DNA from: Morella rubra
Lineage: Eukaryota > Streptophyta > Magnoliopsida > Fagales > Myricaceae
Assembly: GCA_003952965.2 (NCBI GenBank)
Contig: CM025853.1
Span: 4,609,604-4,673,603 of the forward strand
Reading direction: 5' to 3'
Length of the DNA: 64,000 nucleotides
Below are positions 10,459 to 21,657 of this stretch, one piece after another. Position 1 is the first letter of the stretch; every line of letters begins with the position of its first letter. A program made the translations under genes and the position numbers. The notes under the pieces were generated by a model that saw only the letters and a list, made by a program, of their open reading frames with translations, was not told where the DNA came from and made no database searches.

Positions 10459-10841
10459 TTTGTTATTTTTCTTGCTAATTAATAGTCTACTTAATTGTTA
10501 TCTGAGATGGAAAGAAATGCATATTTTGCTCAGCCGCTGTCTTGACTCTTTAGTTTAAGTTCTCCCGGTACTTCTCGAAGGATGATAATAGACCCAGAGT
10601 CCACGTTGACATCTCCAAATTAACAAAAGCTCACATAAGCACTTGGGCTACTTCATACAAGCCGATCCGACCCAATAAGAAATGAACTGGCACTGTTTTG
10701 ATATAGATGTATGATGTATCCAGGGCCGGCTCATAAGGAGCCAGAAAAACTATTTGTTTTTGTGTAGTAGATGATCGAAAAAACGAAAAAGACGTCATTG
10801 TCACCAGCTAAGGGAAAGAAAAGACAATGATCATGTAATCT
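10459..10841. other. Spacer after DUF247 copy 2
   Basis: Matches the flank at 36841-36960 (TAATAATCTACTTAATTG-like, GAAAGAAATGCATATTTTGC, CAGCCGCT), then low-complexity A-rich sequence. A GGGCCGGCTCATAAGGAG at about 10722 faintly resembles a hAT end, but no partner was found. No gene is seen. Confidence 0.5.
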
Positions 10842-11607
10842 TTTATATTTGGGAAACTTTTTTAGTCACTGAATTTTGCACCCTTTTTATTTTTAGTCAT
10901 GTAATTTAATGGTTCAAAATTTTTGTTCATAATCTTTATACCTTTGAAAAATTTAGTCCTTTTGTCACTCTCCGTTACTCTAAGTAACAGAATCTTCGAG
11001 CACGTCAGCAACTATCTCCATGTCAGCATTCACTTTCCACGTCAGTAGGGGCCATTTTATTTCATGCCCTAAGCGACACGCAGCTTAACCATACACTAAA
11101 TAGAACGCTGCGTTTTGCACCCAACGAAACTTTCCTCGGCAGCAGCTAAGTCTCTGCGTTGGATCTCTGAGGCACGCCGAAACTCATGGCATGTTCTCCT
11201 TGACTCAACGCGTCTGGTTTATGGCGAGCATAGACTGTCTCTTGCGCTACATCGGCCTGACTTTGTGGTCAGCCATCAAAGATAACGGGCCTCCTGATTA
11301 GGAGAAAGTCATTTGATACTCCGGCACCCTTTGCCTAGTTTAGAAACTAATTAGTGGGGTTTGTAATAAGAGTATTGAGCGTCTATCTCCTTCACAGCCT
11401 GTTCTTTTATGCAGAATATTTAGTCTTTGCTTTGTTCCTAACAGAACAAGAGAGCATAATGGTCCTTCAGTTTCCTTTGTTTCTTTGGAACCCCGGCGGT
11501 CTAAGTCGATGATATGCCTTTGTAAAGTTGATAACAGATCAAATTTTCTGAATGCTTTCAGCAAAATATCATTGATAACACCAAAGGCTTAGAAGACTAA
11601 TTCTAAC

Positions 11608-12086
11608 TGATGGCCCATAATATGACTAACCCAGCGCATCAAAAAGACACGAGCCCATCTGCAGTCCCGTCCACTGCCACGGGCGCATTCTAGGCCCCAT
11701 CCCATATAAGTGTAAGCTAATCTCTACAGGACTCTAGGAAAGATAAGGATCCAAGAGGCTTCAAGATTCTAGGTAAAATAAGGAGTCATGAAGCCCATAC
11801 TATTAAAACTCCATTTGGTACTCTAACATCCCCCATATTTTCCCGCTCCAATATTCAAAGAGTCCTAAGACTCATGGCACCAAGACCCCCACCAGGACTC
11901 TAATTTCCCCACATATAAATAGCCAGGTATGCCCCTTATTTTCTCACGATTTAATTACTTTTCTAATACTCAATTCTTCTTGAGATCTGACTTAGGTATC
12001 GGAGCTTCCATGCCCAACGCCGCCCTTTTTTTTGCCCCTTTTCAGGTCTGATCGGCTCCGACCATTGGTGATTTTTGAGATTATTA
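11608..12086 (+). repeat. Left LTR of the nested non-autonomous element
   Basis: Matches 15069-15543 nearly throughout (CACGAGCCCATCTGCAGTCC, CTCTAGGAAAGATAAGGAT, CACCAAGACCCCCACCAGGA, CACATATAAATA). The CACATATAAATA at about 11919 is a plausible TATA box for LTR transcription. The terminal CA is mutated to TTA here; the right copy ends CATCA. Confidence 0.82.
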
Positions 12087-12088
12087 GT

Positions 12089-12103
12089 TGGCGCCGTCTG
12101 TGG
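12089..12103 (+). promoter_or_regulatory. Primer binding site-like sequence
   Basis: TGGCGCCGTCTGTGG just inside the left LTR. TGGCGCCGT complements the 3' end of plant tRNA-Asp, the primer used by several plant gypsy groups (Athila/Tat type). Its position 2 bases from the LTR supports the LTR boundary. Confidence 0.6.
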
Positions 12104-13499
12104 AAATTTCTCATAAAAAAAAAAAGCTACCTCCAAACACTTTTACGCTCATCACGGCGATTTCCAGCCATCTCCCTTGCCTCCCTCGTTACTATCGTTA
12201 TCTGGGAACATGTTGATTACACGATTACTTCCTTGCTGGGAGCTAAACAACGGATAATTCTGTCCAGCCAGATTGACCGTGAAGATAAGTTCGCCAGCTT
12301 GATATTTTGCTTATTGGTTCATCTTTACATTTTCTCAAGAACACAATAAAGGACTAAAAGTAAGGCCATGTGCTGCATTGGTTTTTGCAAGCAAGACTTG
12401 CGGACCCCATATACTTTTACTCTATTGCTGAAATAGTCACAGAAAAACTTGGTGGTCCAGATGTTGATGTAAAATACGCATAGTTGACTCCATGATTTCA
12501 TTCTTGATTTATATTATATATTACTTGTTTTCTGCCACTTTGATGTTATCTGCCGCTAACATTTGAGCTTTGTGCTTTGACATTAGAAGATGTTAAAAAG
12601 TTTGAATTTTCATTAAAAATAGAGTGACTGAACCTGTTTTTTTGTAATATGGCTGAATATTTTGTAAAAAGAAAATCTTTATTTTCTTAGGATTGTGGTA
12701 TTTGTCGTAGAGGAAATTTTCTTGTACCTTTCCAATTCTTCTTTAATCAATGTGTACATATATGCCAATCTTTTCATGCAAGGAAGTGCAATCTTCTAAA
12801 GAAAAGCAAAATTTAAAATCTCTTTGATTAAAAAAAAAAAAAAATCTTGTTATGGATTGGCAAGTAACAACATCTAAATTCTAAATTTTTGGTGCTTGGC
12901 GCAGGAAAGTTGCTATATGCTTTGCAGGTATCGGCATAATATTGGAGATAACTCTGAAACAATTTTAGCTAAGTGGTAACTCTCAAATTGTTCCATTTGA
13001 TAAGGGAGGACTCTTATCCTGTTGTACTTGATAAAGATAGAATTCTTTTGAATTCAAGTATTTAATTGAAGTTTTGTAACTCCATTTATGCTAAGGTTTA
13101 TTTTTTAAAAAAAGTTATAGCTGAAGGGACACATCTTTACGCTAAGACAAATAGTTTATTCGGTGGAAATTTTTAGTGCTCTACATTTTCTCCTACTATA
13201 TGCGGAGCAACGAATCTAGATACGACAAGATTGAAGTCAAACATGCAAGAAGAACTCTTTGCAGGAACTGAGCAAGGCTTGCACGAATTTAATTTATCGG
13301 CCTATTGATAATATCTTTTTATCTAACCAGATAATTTTGTTTTATCTTATCTAATATAACAACCCTTAGTTTTATCTTATCTGATAAGTCAGGCATCTAG
13401 TCGTTCTCTACAAAGTGCCAAAGGAGTCATGAAGCAACAGTGCCACGAGCACCCCTATACCAACAAAGCGGTCTCAACTGCTATGCCACAGGCACCCCC

Positions 13500-13704
13500 T
13501 GGGCTTAGCGGCCCTTGGTCTCGGCGACCCTAGAGAGTACTCCCGTGACGGGAACACTCTTGCACGGCTGGTCCAACTCACCCTTGCTCGACGCAACCCC
13601 CGGCCTCGGTGGCCCTTGGTCTTGGCAACCCTAGTGACTACCCCCGTGACGGGAACACCCTTGCACGGCTGATCCAACTCACCTGTGCTCAGTGCACCCC
13701 CTGG
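13500..13704. repeat. About 100-bp direct repeats inside the non-autonomous element
   Basis: Two adjacent units (about 13504-13602 and 13603-13704) share GGCCCTTGGTCT, GGCGACCCTAG, CCCGTGACGGGAACAC and TTGCACGGCTG. A third, more diverged unit lies at about 14388-14465 on the far side of the short tandem array. GC content is far above the surrounding DNA. Confidence 0.75.
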
Positions 13705-13714
13705 TCTAACTTAC

Positions 13715-14388
13715 CAATGCCAAGAGCACCATAAAGTTACAGTGCCAAGAGCACCTTTAATGATACAGTGCTAAGAACACCATGAAGTTACAGTGCCAAG
13801 AGCACCCTTAATGATATAGTGCTCAGAGAACCATAAAAGTTATAGTGCTAAGAGCACCCCTATTATTACAGTGTCGTGAGCACCCCCTAATGTTACAGTG
13901 CCAAGAGTACACTTAATGATATAGTGCCAACGGCACCATGAAGTTATAGTGCAGAGAGCACCCTTAATGGTACAGTGCCGAGAGCACCCTTGATGTTACA
14001 GTGCCGTTAGCACCCCTAATGTTACAGTGCACCCTTAATGATATAGTGCCGAGGGCACCAAGAAGTTACAGTGCCGAGAGCACTCCTGATGTTACAGTGT
14101 TGTGAGCAGCCCTAATGTTACAATGCACCCTTATTGAAATAGTGCCAAGGTCACCATGAAGTTACAGTGCCGGGAGCACCTTTAATGTTACAGTGCCGAG
14201 AGCACCCCTGATATTACAGTGCCGTGAGCACCCCCTAAAGTTACAATGCCAAGAGCACCCTTGATGATATAGTGCCAAGGGTACCATGAAGTTACAGTGC
14301 CGAGAGCATCATGATGTTATGGTGCCGAGAGCACTATGATGTTACAGTGTTGAGAGCACCATGATGTTACAGTGCCCAAAGCACCCCT
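13715..14388. repeat. Minisatellite of about 25-28 bp units
   Basis: About two dozen degenerate tandem units of the form ACAGTGCCGAGAGCACC plus a spacer alternating between TTAATGAT, ATGAAGTT and CTGATGTT types. Alternating spacers suggest a higher-order unit of two or three monomers. GTGC and GCAC lie close together in each unit, so each can form a small hairpin. No ORF spans it. Confidence 0.8.
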
Positions 14389-15068
14389 TGGTCTCAGCGA
14401 CCCTAGTGAGCACCCCTGTAACGAGAGCACCCCTTACGGCTAGTCCAACTCACTTGTGCCACAGACACCCCTTGGTCTCAATGACCCTTACATCAGCAAA
14501 TTGGCCCCAGCGGCCCACGCTATGGGCACCCTTACATCAGTGAATTGGCCTCGGTGACCTGTGCCCTTACCCCATCAAATTGTTGGTCTCGTAGGGCCAA
14601 GAACATCACTACACCAAAGAATAGGTATAACTTTGCAACGCCAAGGGCACCTCCATACCAAAAAGTTGATCTGACTCCACGGCACCAAGAGCATCTCCAT
14701 GTTAAAATACTGGTCTAAATTCACAATACCAAAAGACATCCCTACACCAGAGGATTGGCCTTACTCGACACTCCTCATGAACAACATATGAAGACTAGAT
14801 TGACTTCCGCTCGAGATGACGAGGTCTCACTTAGCTCAATGCAAATCAAACAAGACCCAGGACAACGAAGGCACTCGCGAACAAAGCACATCTAAGTACT
14901 TGCATCAGCCCATGAGCGCCGTTGAACTCACAAATTCCAAGAACACCGACAGAGGCAGACGAGGCCCACACCCCATAATTCGAAACCCATGATTCAAGGC
15001 CCCCTTGATATTTTGGGCCGCCATCGCTAAGCCACAGTCCAACAACAACTGATCTGAAAAACTCAGGT

Positions 15069-15543
15069 TGATCCAATATGACTAGCCCAGCCCATCAAAA
15101 AGTCACGAGCCCATCTGCAGTCCCGTCCACTACCATGGGCACATTCTAGGCCCCAACCCACATAAGTGTGAGCTAATCTCTCTGGGACTCTAGGAAAGAT
15201 AAGGATTTAAGAGGCTTTAGGACTCAAGGTAAGATAAGGAATCTTGAAGCCCATACCATTAAGACTCCCTTAGGGACTCTAACACCCCCAATATTTTCCC
15301 GCTCCAATATTCAAAGAGTCCTAAGACTCACGGCACCAAGACCCCCACCAGGACTCTAATTCCCCCACATATAAATACTTAGGTACGCCCCATATTTTTC
15401 TCACGCTTTAATTGCTCTTCTAATCCTCAATTCTTCTTGAGATCTGACTTAGGCATCGGAGCTTCCACGCTCGACGCTGCCCCTTTCTTTGCCCCTTTTC
15501 AGGTCTGATCGTCTCCAACCATTGGTGATTTTTGGCATCATCA
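15069..15543 (+). repeat. Right LTR of the nested non-autonomous element
   Basis: Direct repeat of 11608-12086 with scattered substitutions. Begins TGATCCAATATG, ends CATCATCA, and includes the same CACATATAAATA TATA-like site (about 15366). The many differences between the LTRs point to an old insertion. Confidence 0.82.
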
Positions 15544-16488
15544 CTAATTATTCAATTTAAAGGGACCCAGCGCCTCCAGAGAAGCTTTTAGTCTTCGACT
15601 TCACCCAAAATTTCTAGTGGAGGTTAATCATAAACATTGTTGTACGATTGTTGAAAACTCAGGCCTTCCAAATTACTAAACTTTGTTTTGAAATTCCAAA
15701 TATTTTGATGAGTACAACTTGGCAAAACCATATAAAGGATTAAGGCCCTAAAATCAGTCTGGCTTCGTCAGATTCGTAGTTCTTAGATTCATTGGCCTTG
15801 AGAATATCTGAGAAGAAAAACTGCCTTTGCTTCATAGAAGTAATTGTGCACAAGGATCACACCAGCAAATAAACGCTTGGATCGGGTTCTAGGGTTTGTG
15901 TTGTCCATCGACGCCCCCCAAATCCTCCAAATCGGTTTCCAGGGTCTCTGCTGAAGATGCCTAAGGTGGCACTTGAAAGATCAAACTTCTCTTGTTGTTA
16001 AGGTGGCACCAGAAGGAGAAGGAGGAGACGACGGTCACACTGGCGTAGAGGTGTAGTTTGTGGCTGTTCCTCCAAGGATGTTCAGCAATGGAGGCAGTGG
16101 AGAAGAAAATGCAGAGGAGAAAAAAGACAACGTAGAGAAGATTTGAAGATAAAACAAGAGGGAGAAGGAGAGGACACGTGTGAGAGGGGTGAGGAGTACA
16201 AAAAATGAGAACAAATTCTAGGCACCGTTTCATCGAGGGAAATTAAATCTGTGTTGTTTAGGGCAGAGGTGCAAATGTGTGCCTGACCTGACTAATTGAA
16301 TCTGACGTGGAGTGTGATGCTGACATATAAGAGGATTCTATTAACGAGACTAACGAAGAGTAATGGAAAGATTATTTTTAGAAAAGATAGTAAACTGAGA
16401 GACTAAAATTTTGAACCTTAAAATTTAGGACTAAAAATAAAATGAGTGCAAAATTCAGTGACTAAAAAGCAAATTTTTCTTTATATTT

Positions 16489-17213
16489 TTTCAATGGAAA
16501 ATGACATTTTAGTTGTTGAGTTTTCATCAAGTTTATTTTTTAGTCCTATAGTTTTTCTTTTCAAATCTTCGTCCTTAAATATTTATATTTTTACAAAAGT
16601 GCCCTTCCGTCACATCATTTTTTGCCAAAAAGTCCACTCACAAAGATTTCCAACATCTCGAGACCCGCTGACCAACCTCAACCCCATCTCTCCAAAGTCC
16701 TTCATGTCACTTTCTGCAGATCTTCGGGACTATGGCAATCTTGTTCAACTGAACAGCAAGAAAGCTGTTGTTTGTAAATTTTTCTCAGAATATTAAACTT
16801 CACCGTTGAAAACAAGATGAAAATTAATATCTAGAACAATCCATATATAGACTGTATTTCCTATGAGCACCATACTGTTATTTTTGTCCCTTAGTTTTGA
16901 CTCATTTAATTTAACAAATCATCCTTGAGTTTTCAAATTGATCATAGAGGTTCAAGAGTTTATAATTTTTTGTCAAAAAAGTCTTTCTCTGAAAATTCAT
17001 TTTCAAAGTTAATGATTCACATGTCAGTACCAATCATAAGTTGACACGTGTCACCCAAAATTAAATTCACGTTACTAATAATTTTTTTTTAAATTTTTTT
17101 TAAAATTATTTTCCTAAGTTTTTATTTTTTTAAATAACTTAACTACTCTAGATTTATTGTTAATTTAACTACTATAAATAAAAGATGATGGTTAACATTC
17201 ACATGTCTGTTGT
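16489..17213. other. AT-rich spacer between the Mutator-like element and DUF247 copy 3
   Basis: No convincing gene. It has stretches like TTTTTTAGTCCTATAG at 16530 and TTTTTGTCAAAAAAGTC at 16970 that resemble decayed TIRs of the Mutator-like family, but I could not pair two ends with a target duplication. Confidence 0.4.
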
Positions 17214-17806
17214 TTAACATGCTGCCTATATCATATGCATATGACATTTTTACTTGGAGCGTTCTCATTGTACTTGAGATGGTAGGACTTTAAATTCCAG
17301 CATTAATGAGATTTGTATAGCAAACGAAAAGGAACATTAAGAAAGCACCAATAGGTGAGACAAAAAAAAGTAGAGAAAAATACAGGATGATATGAGAGCT
17401 CCCCAAAACTAAAAACTGCATGCTTTTAGCACCATAAATGTTTCATGGTCAATTCGCTATTTGTGTTCATGGTGTTTTCCTCTCAATCTTAACAATACTA
17501 TAGTAAAGGAATTCTTTGACAAGTTCAAAATGAATTTACTCTTTTGCCATTTTGCTCACAATATTTGACTTCTCTCCTTTGTCAATTCCGAACTATTTAT
17601 CGCATTTATGTTCCATACTATTATTTTCTTCATTCCATGTTTTTCACATGAATTTTAATAAAAGTCGAATAGCCATAGACTGTCCAAAGTGGTTAAACCT
17701 CTCATATAAGTCAATCAACAAAACTATTTAATTTCAGGACTTTTCAAGAGAAGGTTATCGTTTGGCGATCGTTTCTCTCGAATCTCGATCTTGTTTGATT
17801 GCACCA
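17214..17806 (+). promoter_or_regulatory. 5' module of DUF247 copy 3
   Basis: Paralogous to 3960-5250 and 38090-38719: TTTAACATGCTGCCTAT, the uninterrupted hAT target TCATTGTACTTGAGATGG (17270-17287), AAAGCACCAATAGGTGAGA, GAGAAAAATACAGGATGATA. It ends with TTTAATTTCAG|GA at 17737, a good splice acceptor for the presumed 5'UTR intron, followed by GATTGCACCAATGG at the original start codon. Confidence 0.6.
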
Positions 17807-18616
17807 ATGGAATCCGTTAGCACAGAACAAAAGTGAACCAACGAAAGTTATCACACTTCAGGGGACATAGAGAACCCTTTTTATCCATTAGTGAATTCAA
17901 TGGAAAAGGAGTTGGAAAGCTTGCCTCCGTTATCCACAGCATATAGCATCTACAGAGCTCCTAAGTGGCTATGTCGTGGCAATGAAGATTACTATAGGCC
18001 TCTCATAGTATCCATTGGCCTGCTTCACCACAGTAATGAGCACGTGAAGGCTATGGAAGAACATAAAATGAGGTATATGAAAACTTTTATTGAATGGACT
18101 GGAAACAGAATGTGGTTCTTTATTCAACTTGTAAAGGAGAAGGAAGCAAGACTGCGTTGTTATTACTCAAAAACCATTCAGTTTAATAGTAATGAATTTG
18201 TCAAAATCATTCTGGTGGATGCTGCCTACATTATTGAACTCTTTTTAAGATTCTATTTCAAGGATTTGGATGGTGAAAATGATTGCATATATCATAATCC
18301 GCGGTGTTTATATGAAATAGGGAAATACATGATGTTGCTTGAAAATCAGCTTCCATTATTCATCCTTGAAGATCTTTATGACCCAGACAAAATAATAGTC
18401 TTATCCTCCCAGCATGATAGGAGACCTTCCATTCTCAAGCTATCACATTGCTTCTTCAAATCTGTGGTGTTGAGAACAGAAGATCAAAAATTAGAGGTAA
18501 TTCATTCCTCCAAAATGAAACATTTTGTTGATTTTGTAAGACAACTATATATATATATACCTTGTAAGAAGGTGGATAAAAGGCGAGTTGAAACAATGGA
18601 TCCCCTATGTGACAAA
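17807..18616 (+). pseudogene. DUF247 copy 3, N-terminal two-thirds
   Basis: The ancestral ATG is at 17807, but codon 10 is TGA (17834-17836). An in-frame ATG at 17900 then opens the rest. Family landmarks follow: YSIYRAPKWLCRGNE, SIGLLHHSNE, MEEHKMRYMKTFIEWT, VDAAYIIELFLRFYF and LLENQLPLFILEDLYD. The coding match ends at GTGACAAAAC (18616) and the sequence jumps into spacer DNA. That leaves about 29 unrelated-frame residues and no C-terminal half or membrane helix. A protein starting at Met17900 could exist (about 252 aa), but it would lack the anchor expected for this family. Confidence 0.86.
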
Positions 18617-19419
18617 ACTATTATTTTAAGTAATTTTTTTTTATTGAATCATATTTAGGATTTTTTTCAGCTATTCTTTTAAAAATATTTATTTAAAAGA
18701 ATATTTTGTAATGTTTGACTCACTTAATGATTTACGTATTTGCATAAAAAAAAATTTAATACGTGCTGTGGATTAAATAATTAGGTTTCACAAGAAATAA
18801 AATCTCACCTATCAAAATCTATTTGTAGATAATATAAAACAATCATATACACCCTTCAAATTCAAAAAATTATTCAATCAAAGACTCATATGACATTTTC
18901 CTCGACTTTGACTTTTTGCATATGTGAAGTTTGATTTTGACTTCTATTTCATTTCAAAGTCGAGGAAAAGATGTCTGGTTATGGATCCATGGTTTTTTAT
19001 TTCTACCTATACATAAAGAAAGTTAATTTGTTTAGATCTTGCTCTTAATTCCGTGGCAAGTAGATTGATAAGGACTTATAAGAAAATCGGGTGCATTAGG
19101 TAGGACATCGATTTCTCACTTCGGTTGTGTTTGTTTAATTTATAGTTAATTTGTTGGCTGTCATGATCATAGCAGCTAAACACAACTAATGCTCCTCAAC
19201 TTTGAACGAATTAATGTCTTTGAAATTTTTTGGATCTTTCCCAACTTAACACGTTTGTGCTACTTCTTTGAACTTGTTGCCCGTAAAGAAAGGGAACGCG
19301 GGAAAAAGCCTGTAAGAAATACAGACACCCTACCAAAGGCTGCCACGGCCCACGCATGTCTACCCACCAATTTTGACCGTGAATTGTGAAAATTTTAGTG
19401 ACTGCATATTTTAATAAAC
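18617..19419. repeat. Spacer block duplicated at 42.24-42.97 kb
   Basis: Near-identical over most of its length to 42236-42966: TTATTGAATCATATTTAGGA, TATTTAAAAGAATATTTT, TTAGGTTTCACAAGAAATAA, CATATGACATTTTCCTC, CACCCTACCAAAGGCTGCCA. It links DUF247 copy 3 to copy 4 just as the other block links copies 8 and 9. No gene is seen; short ORFs here are not conserved between the two blocks. Confidence 0.75.
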
Positions 19420-19861
19420 CAGGGATGATACATGATGTATGGCCTCATATGAAATTACTTGAGAATGATCAGCTTCCATTCTTCATTCGTCAAGATCATT
19501 AATTACGACGCAGGAAAAAAAATTCAGCATGACCAAAGACCTTCCATTGTCAAGCTATCATATTACTTCTTCAAAACTCTCGTGCGTAGTTTGCAGTCAA
19601 CAGAAGGTTACAAACTGGTTCATTCCTCTAGATTTGAACATTTTGTTGATCTTTTGAGATACGTATATATACCTTCTAAGAAATGGATGCAAGGCAACTG
19701 GAAATAGTAACAGTGTCGTCTGTGACAGAGCTACAACAGGTTGGAGTCAAGTTTAAGATCGGGTCAAGCACTAATTTATTTGACATACAATTCAATGCAG
19801 GGATTCTCTTGATCCCAAGATTAAATGTTGATCCCCTTTTAGAACTTCAAATACAAAATAT
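19420..19861 (+). pseudogene. DUF247 copy 4, middle fragment
   Basis: Begins at AACCAGGGATGATACATGATG in the middle of the family domain (the ENDQLPFFIRQDH equivalent of LLENQLPFFILQDLYD), continues through KIQHDQRPSIVKLSYYFFKTLV and FEHFVDLLRYVYIPSKKW, changes frame, then VTELQQVGVKFKIGSS and ILLIPRLNVDP. It stops where a CACTA terminus begins at 19862. N-terminus, last third and membrane helix are missing. Closest paralogue is copy 9 at 49531. Its uninterrupted AAACCAGGGATGATAC at 19422 is the empty site for the CACTA element at 42970. Confidence 0.82.
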
Positions 19862-21657
19862 CACTACAAAAAAATGACCTTTAGGAGCGGTCAGAAACCG
19901 CTGCTAAAAGTCAAAAAACCACTGCTAAAGGTTTAGCAACGGTTTTTTAGCGGCGATCGCGATCCGTCGCAATAGGTCTATAGCGGCGGTCATCTAGCAG
20001 CGTTTGTGACCGCCGCTAAAGGTCCTAATTCAGATGATTTTTTTGTTGCAACATTTTAAAAAAACGCTGCTGAAAGTCTATAGCAGAGTTTGATAATATC
20101 TTCACCAGCGTTTGAAAAACGCTGCTAAAGGTCTATGTTTGAAAAAGCAGCGTTTTTCAAATGCTGGTAGATTTTATGAAATGCTGTTTGATGATAAAAA
20201 CATTAATTTTTTATATTTCTATTTTTTCATAGCTTTTTCACATCTTTTATTATGTGTCAATTATGATAATTTTTTTTTGTTAACATTTCTATTATGATAA
20301 TTGCTTCTTAATTCTCACAAAAGAATGTGGTTAAAGTAGGTACCCAAAGAGCCAAAAAAACTGACAACTGATTGCATTAGCCATTTTGCACATGTTTAAC
20401 TAGAGAGAATATAAATTTCAAATTCAATTAAGAATAAAAACTGAAGTGATTATATAACTAAAGAGTAGCAAGTTCAAATATAACACAATAAGCAAGGACC
20501 AACTAAAATCTTCATCTTTTAACACATCAACGTCCTCCTCTTAACTGGCTGTAATTGAAAACAAATAAACTCAGTACACAAGAGTTTCTACCTTCTCTGA
20601 TGCCAAAAGAAAAATGAAGTGGCAAAATAGAAATCATCAGAAAAATAGAGAAAACAAACAGCAACATAAGTTTGATAGAAAATGTAAAAACCAATATAAA
20701 GAAGTAATGATTAGTTCTTATCAACAACTGAGACGACTGGGTTACGAAGCATAATCTACAAATCAAATACGCACCGCGGAGAGGGTTGTGCTTTAACTTG
20801 GCCAGATTGGTACTATAGGGTAGCTTCCAACATAGATACTCCCATCCACAAGAAAAGCAAATACCAAATGTCAAAAAAAGTAGGAAGCTAAACCTTCTGA
20901 TAATCTTTCCATTTTGGATTTGCATGCCTATTTCTTCATTTTCAGACGTATGCTATTATTTCAAAAGCATCAAGCTCAACCAATCCGGTTTGATGAGTAC
21001 CTATCATATTCTTGGTACTTGCACTTCATATACAGTCATCGATAGTTTTCCTATAGATCAGAATTTCTACCAACAGTGTCTTTTATTCCCACTTCTGAAC
21101 AAGAATATATATATATATACTCATGATAGAAAGAACTGATCATCTAGAACCAAAAGGTGTATACTTCTTTAAAAACAATTTGGGCTGAATTCGTTAAATT
21201 GAGGCAGATTCATCAACTTGGGGTTCGTGGAAATGATCTGTTTGGGTGGCTGAAGTAGTGGGCTTGAGTCAAATTGATGATTAGTCCAATTGATGTCTTG
21301 AAAAATCAGATGGAAAAGTGAAAGGAGAATATAGCCAGGTTGTGAAAAACCAAAACCAAAACAAATGTTTTCCACTTGCAGTCAATTGCCCTACTTCGCC
21401 TTTGACATTAGTGGTTAATTGCTTTGCTTCCTCTGTTGGTTTTACAGGGAAAAGCACAAGGATTTGTAAATCAATTCAAAACACAAGTTGGAAACAGGGT
21501 GAATTGGTAGAAAGATAGCATACTATAGGGAGTGAAAAAAAGATGTCTATATTTAAGTATTATTACAAACCACAAACACGGTGCTAAGTATCTCATATGT
21601 GTTCACCTGCATGTGCATGTGTATAAGCTCGATTTGTTTTCCATCCTACAGAATAGA
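19862..21657. mobile_element. Second truncated CACTA left end plus unidentified sequence
   Basis: CACTACAAAAAAATGACC at 19862 is a CACTA terminus inserted in DUF247 copy 4 (the paralogue at 49976 runs straight through). Subterminal repeats similar to those of the 8.5-kb element (AAACGCTGCTAAAGGTC, GCAGCGTTTTTC) extend to about 20165. From 20170 to 21657 I recognise no gene, transposase or right terminus. A 132-codon minus-strand ORF at 20527-20925 is hydrophobic with no family resemblance. The true right end is unknown. Confidence 0.6.

Larger units (their letters stand above)
11608..15543 (+). mobile_element. Non-autonomous LTR retroelement nested in the Mutator-like element
   Basis: Two direct LTRs (11608-12086 and 15069-15543) enclose about 3.0 kb. 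Flanking pentamers CTAAC (11603-11607) and CTAAT (15544-15548) look like a target duplication with one change. A primer-binding-site-like TGGCGCCGT lies 2 bases after the left LTR. The interior has no gag or pol; it holds non-coding AT-rich sequence and GC-richer tandem repeats at 13.5-14.5 kb. This is the organisation of a LARD/TRIM-like parasite that depends on another element's proteins. Confidence 0.8.
10851..16479. mobile_element. Mutator-like element with long TIRs and 9-bp target duplication
   Basis: The left end (GGGAAACTTTTTTAGTCACT...) and the reverse complement of the right end (GAAAAATTTGCTTTTTAGTC...) share TTTAGTCACTGAATTTTGCA, TTTTATTTTTAGTC, GGTTCAAAATTTT and CCACGTCAG over roughly 200-240 bp. 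They are flanked by a 9-bp duplication TTTATATTT (10842-10850, 16480-16488), the Mutator signature. No MURA-type transposase is seen. The interior is unidentified sequence (11.1-11.6 and 15.55-16.24 kb, possibly captured host pieces) plus a nested LTR element. Confidence 0.82.

Noticed and set aside
10722..10745. hAT terminus (GGGCCGGCTCATAAGG)
   Set aside because: No inverted partner or 8-bp duplication found nearby.
12032..12349. 105-codon ORF after the left LTR of the nested element
   Set aside because: Starts in the LTR and crosses the primer binding site; no gag resemblance. The equivalent frame is not open in the right LTR context.
13715..14388. CRISPR-like regular repeats
   Set aside because: Units are short, degenerate, and separated by similar rather than unique spacers, inside an LTR element of a plant genome. 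It is a minisatellite.
16530..17060. A second Mutator-like element
   Set aside because: TTTTTTAGTCC-type stretches are present, but no pair of ends with a 9-bp duplication could be matched.
17900..18658. Functional short DUF247 gene starting at the internal ATG
   Set aside because: It would lose the C-terminal half and membrane helix and end in spacer-derived codons, and the original start is followed by a stop at codon 10.
20527..20925. 132-codon minus-strand ORF as a membrane protein gene
   Set aside because: Hydrophobic because of AT-rich sequence; no family motif, no paralogue in the window, inside unidentified transposon-linked DNA.
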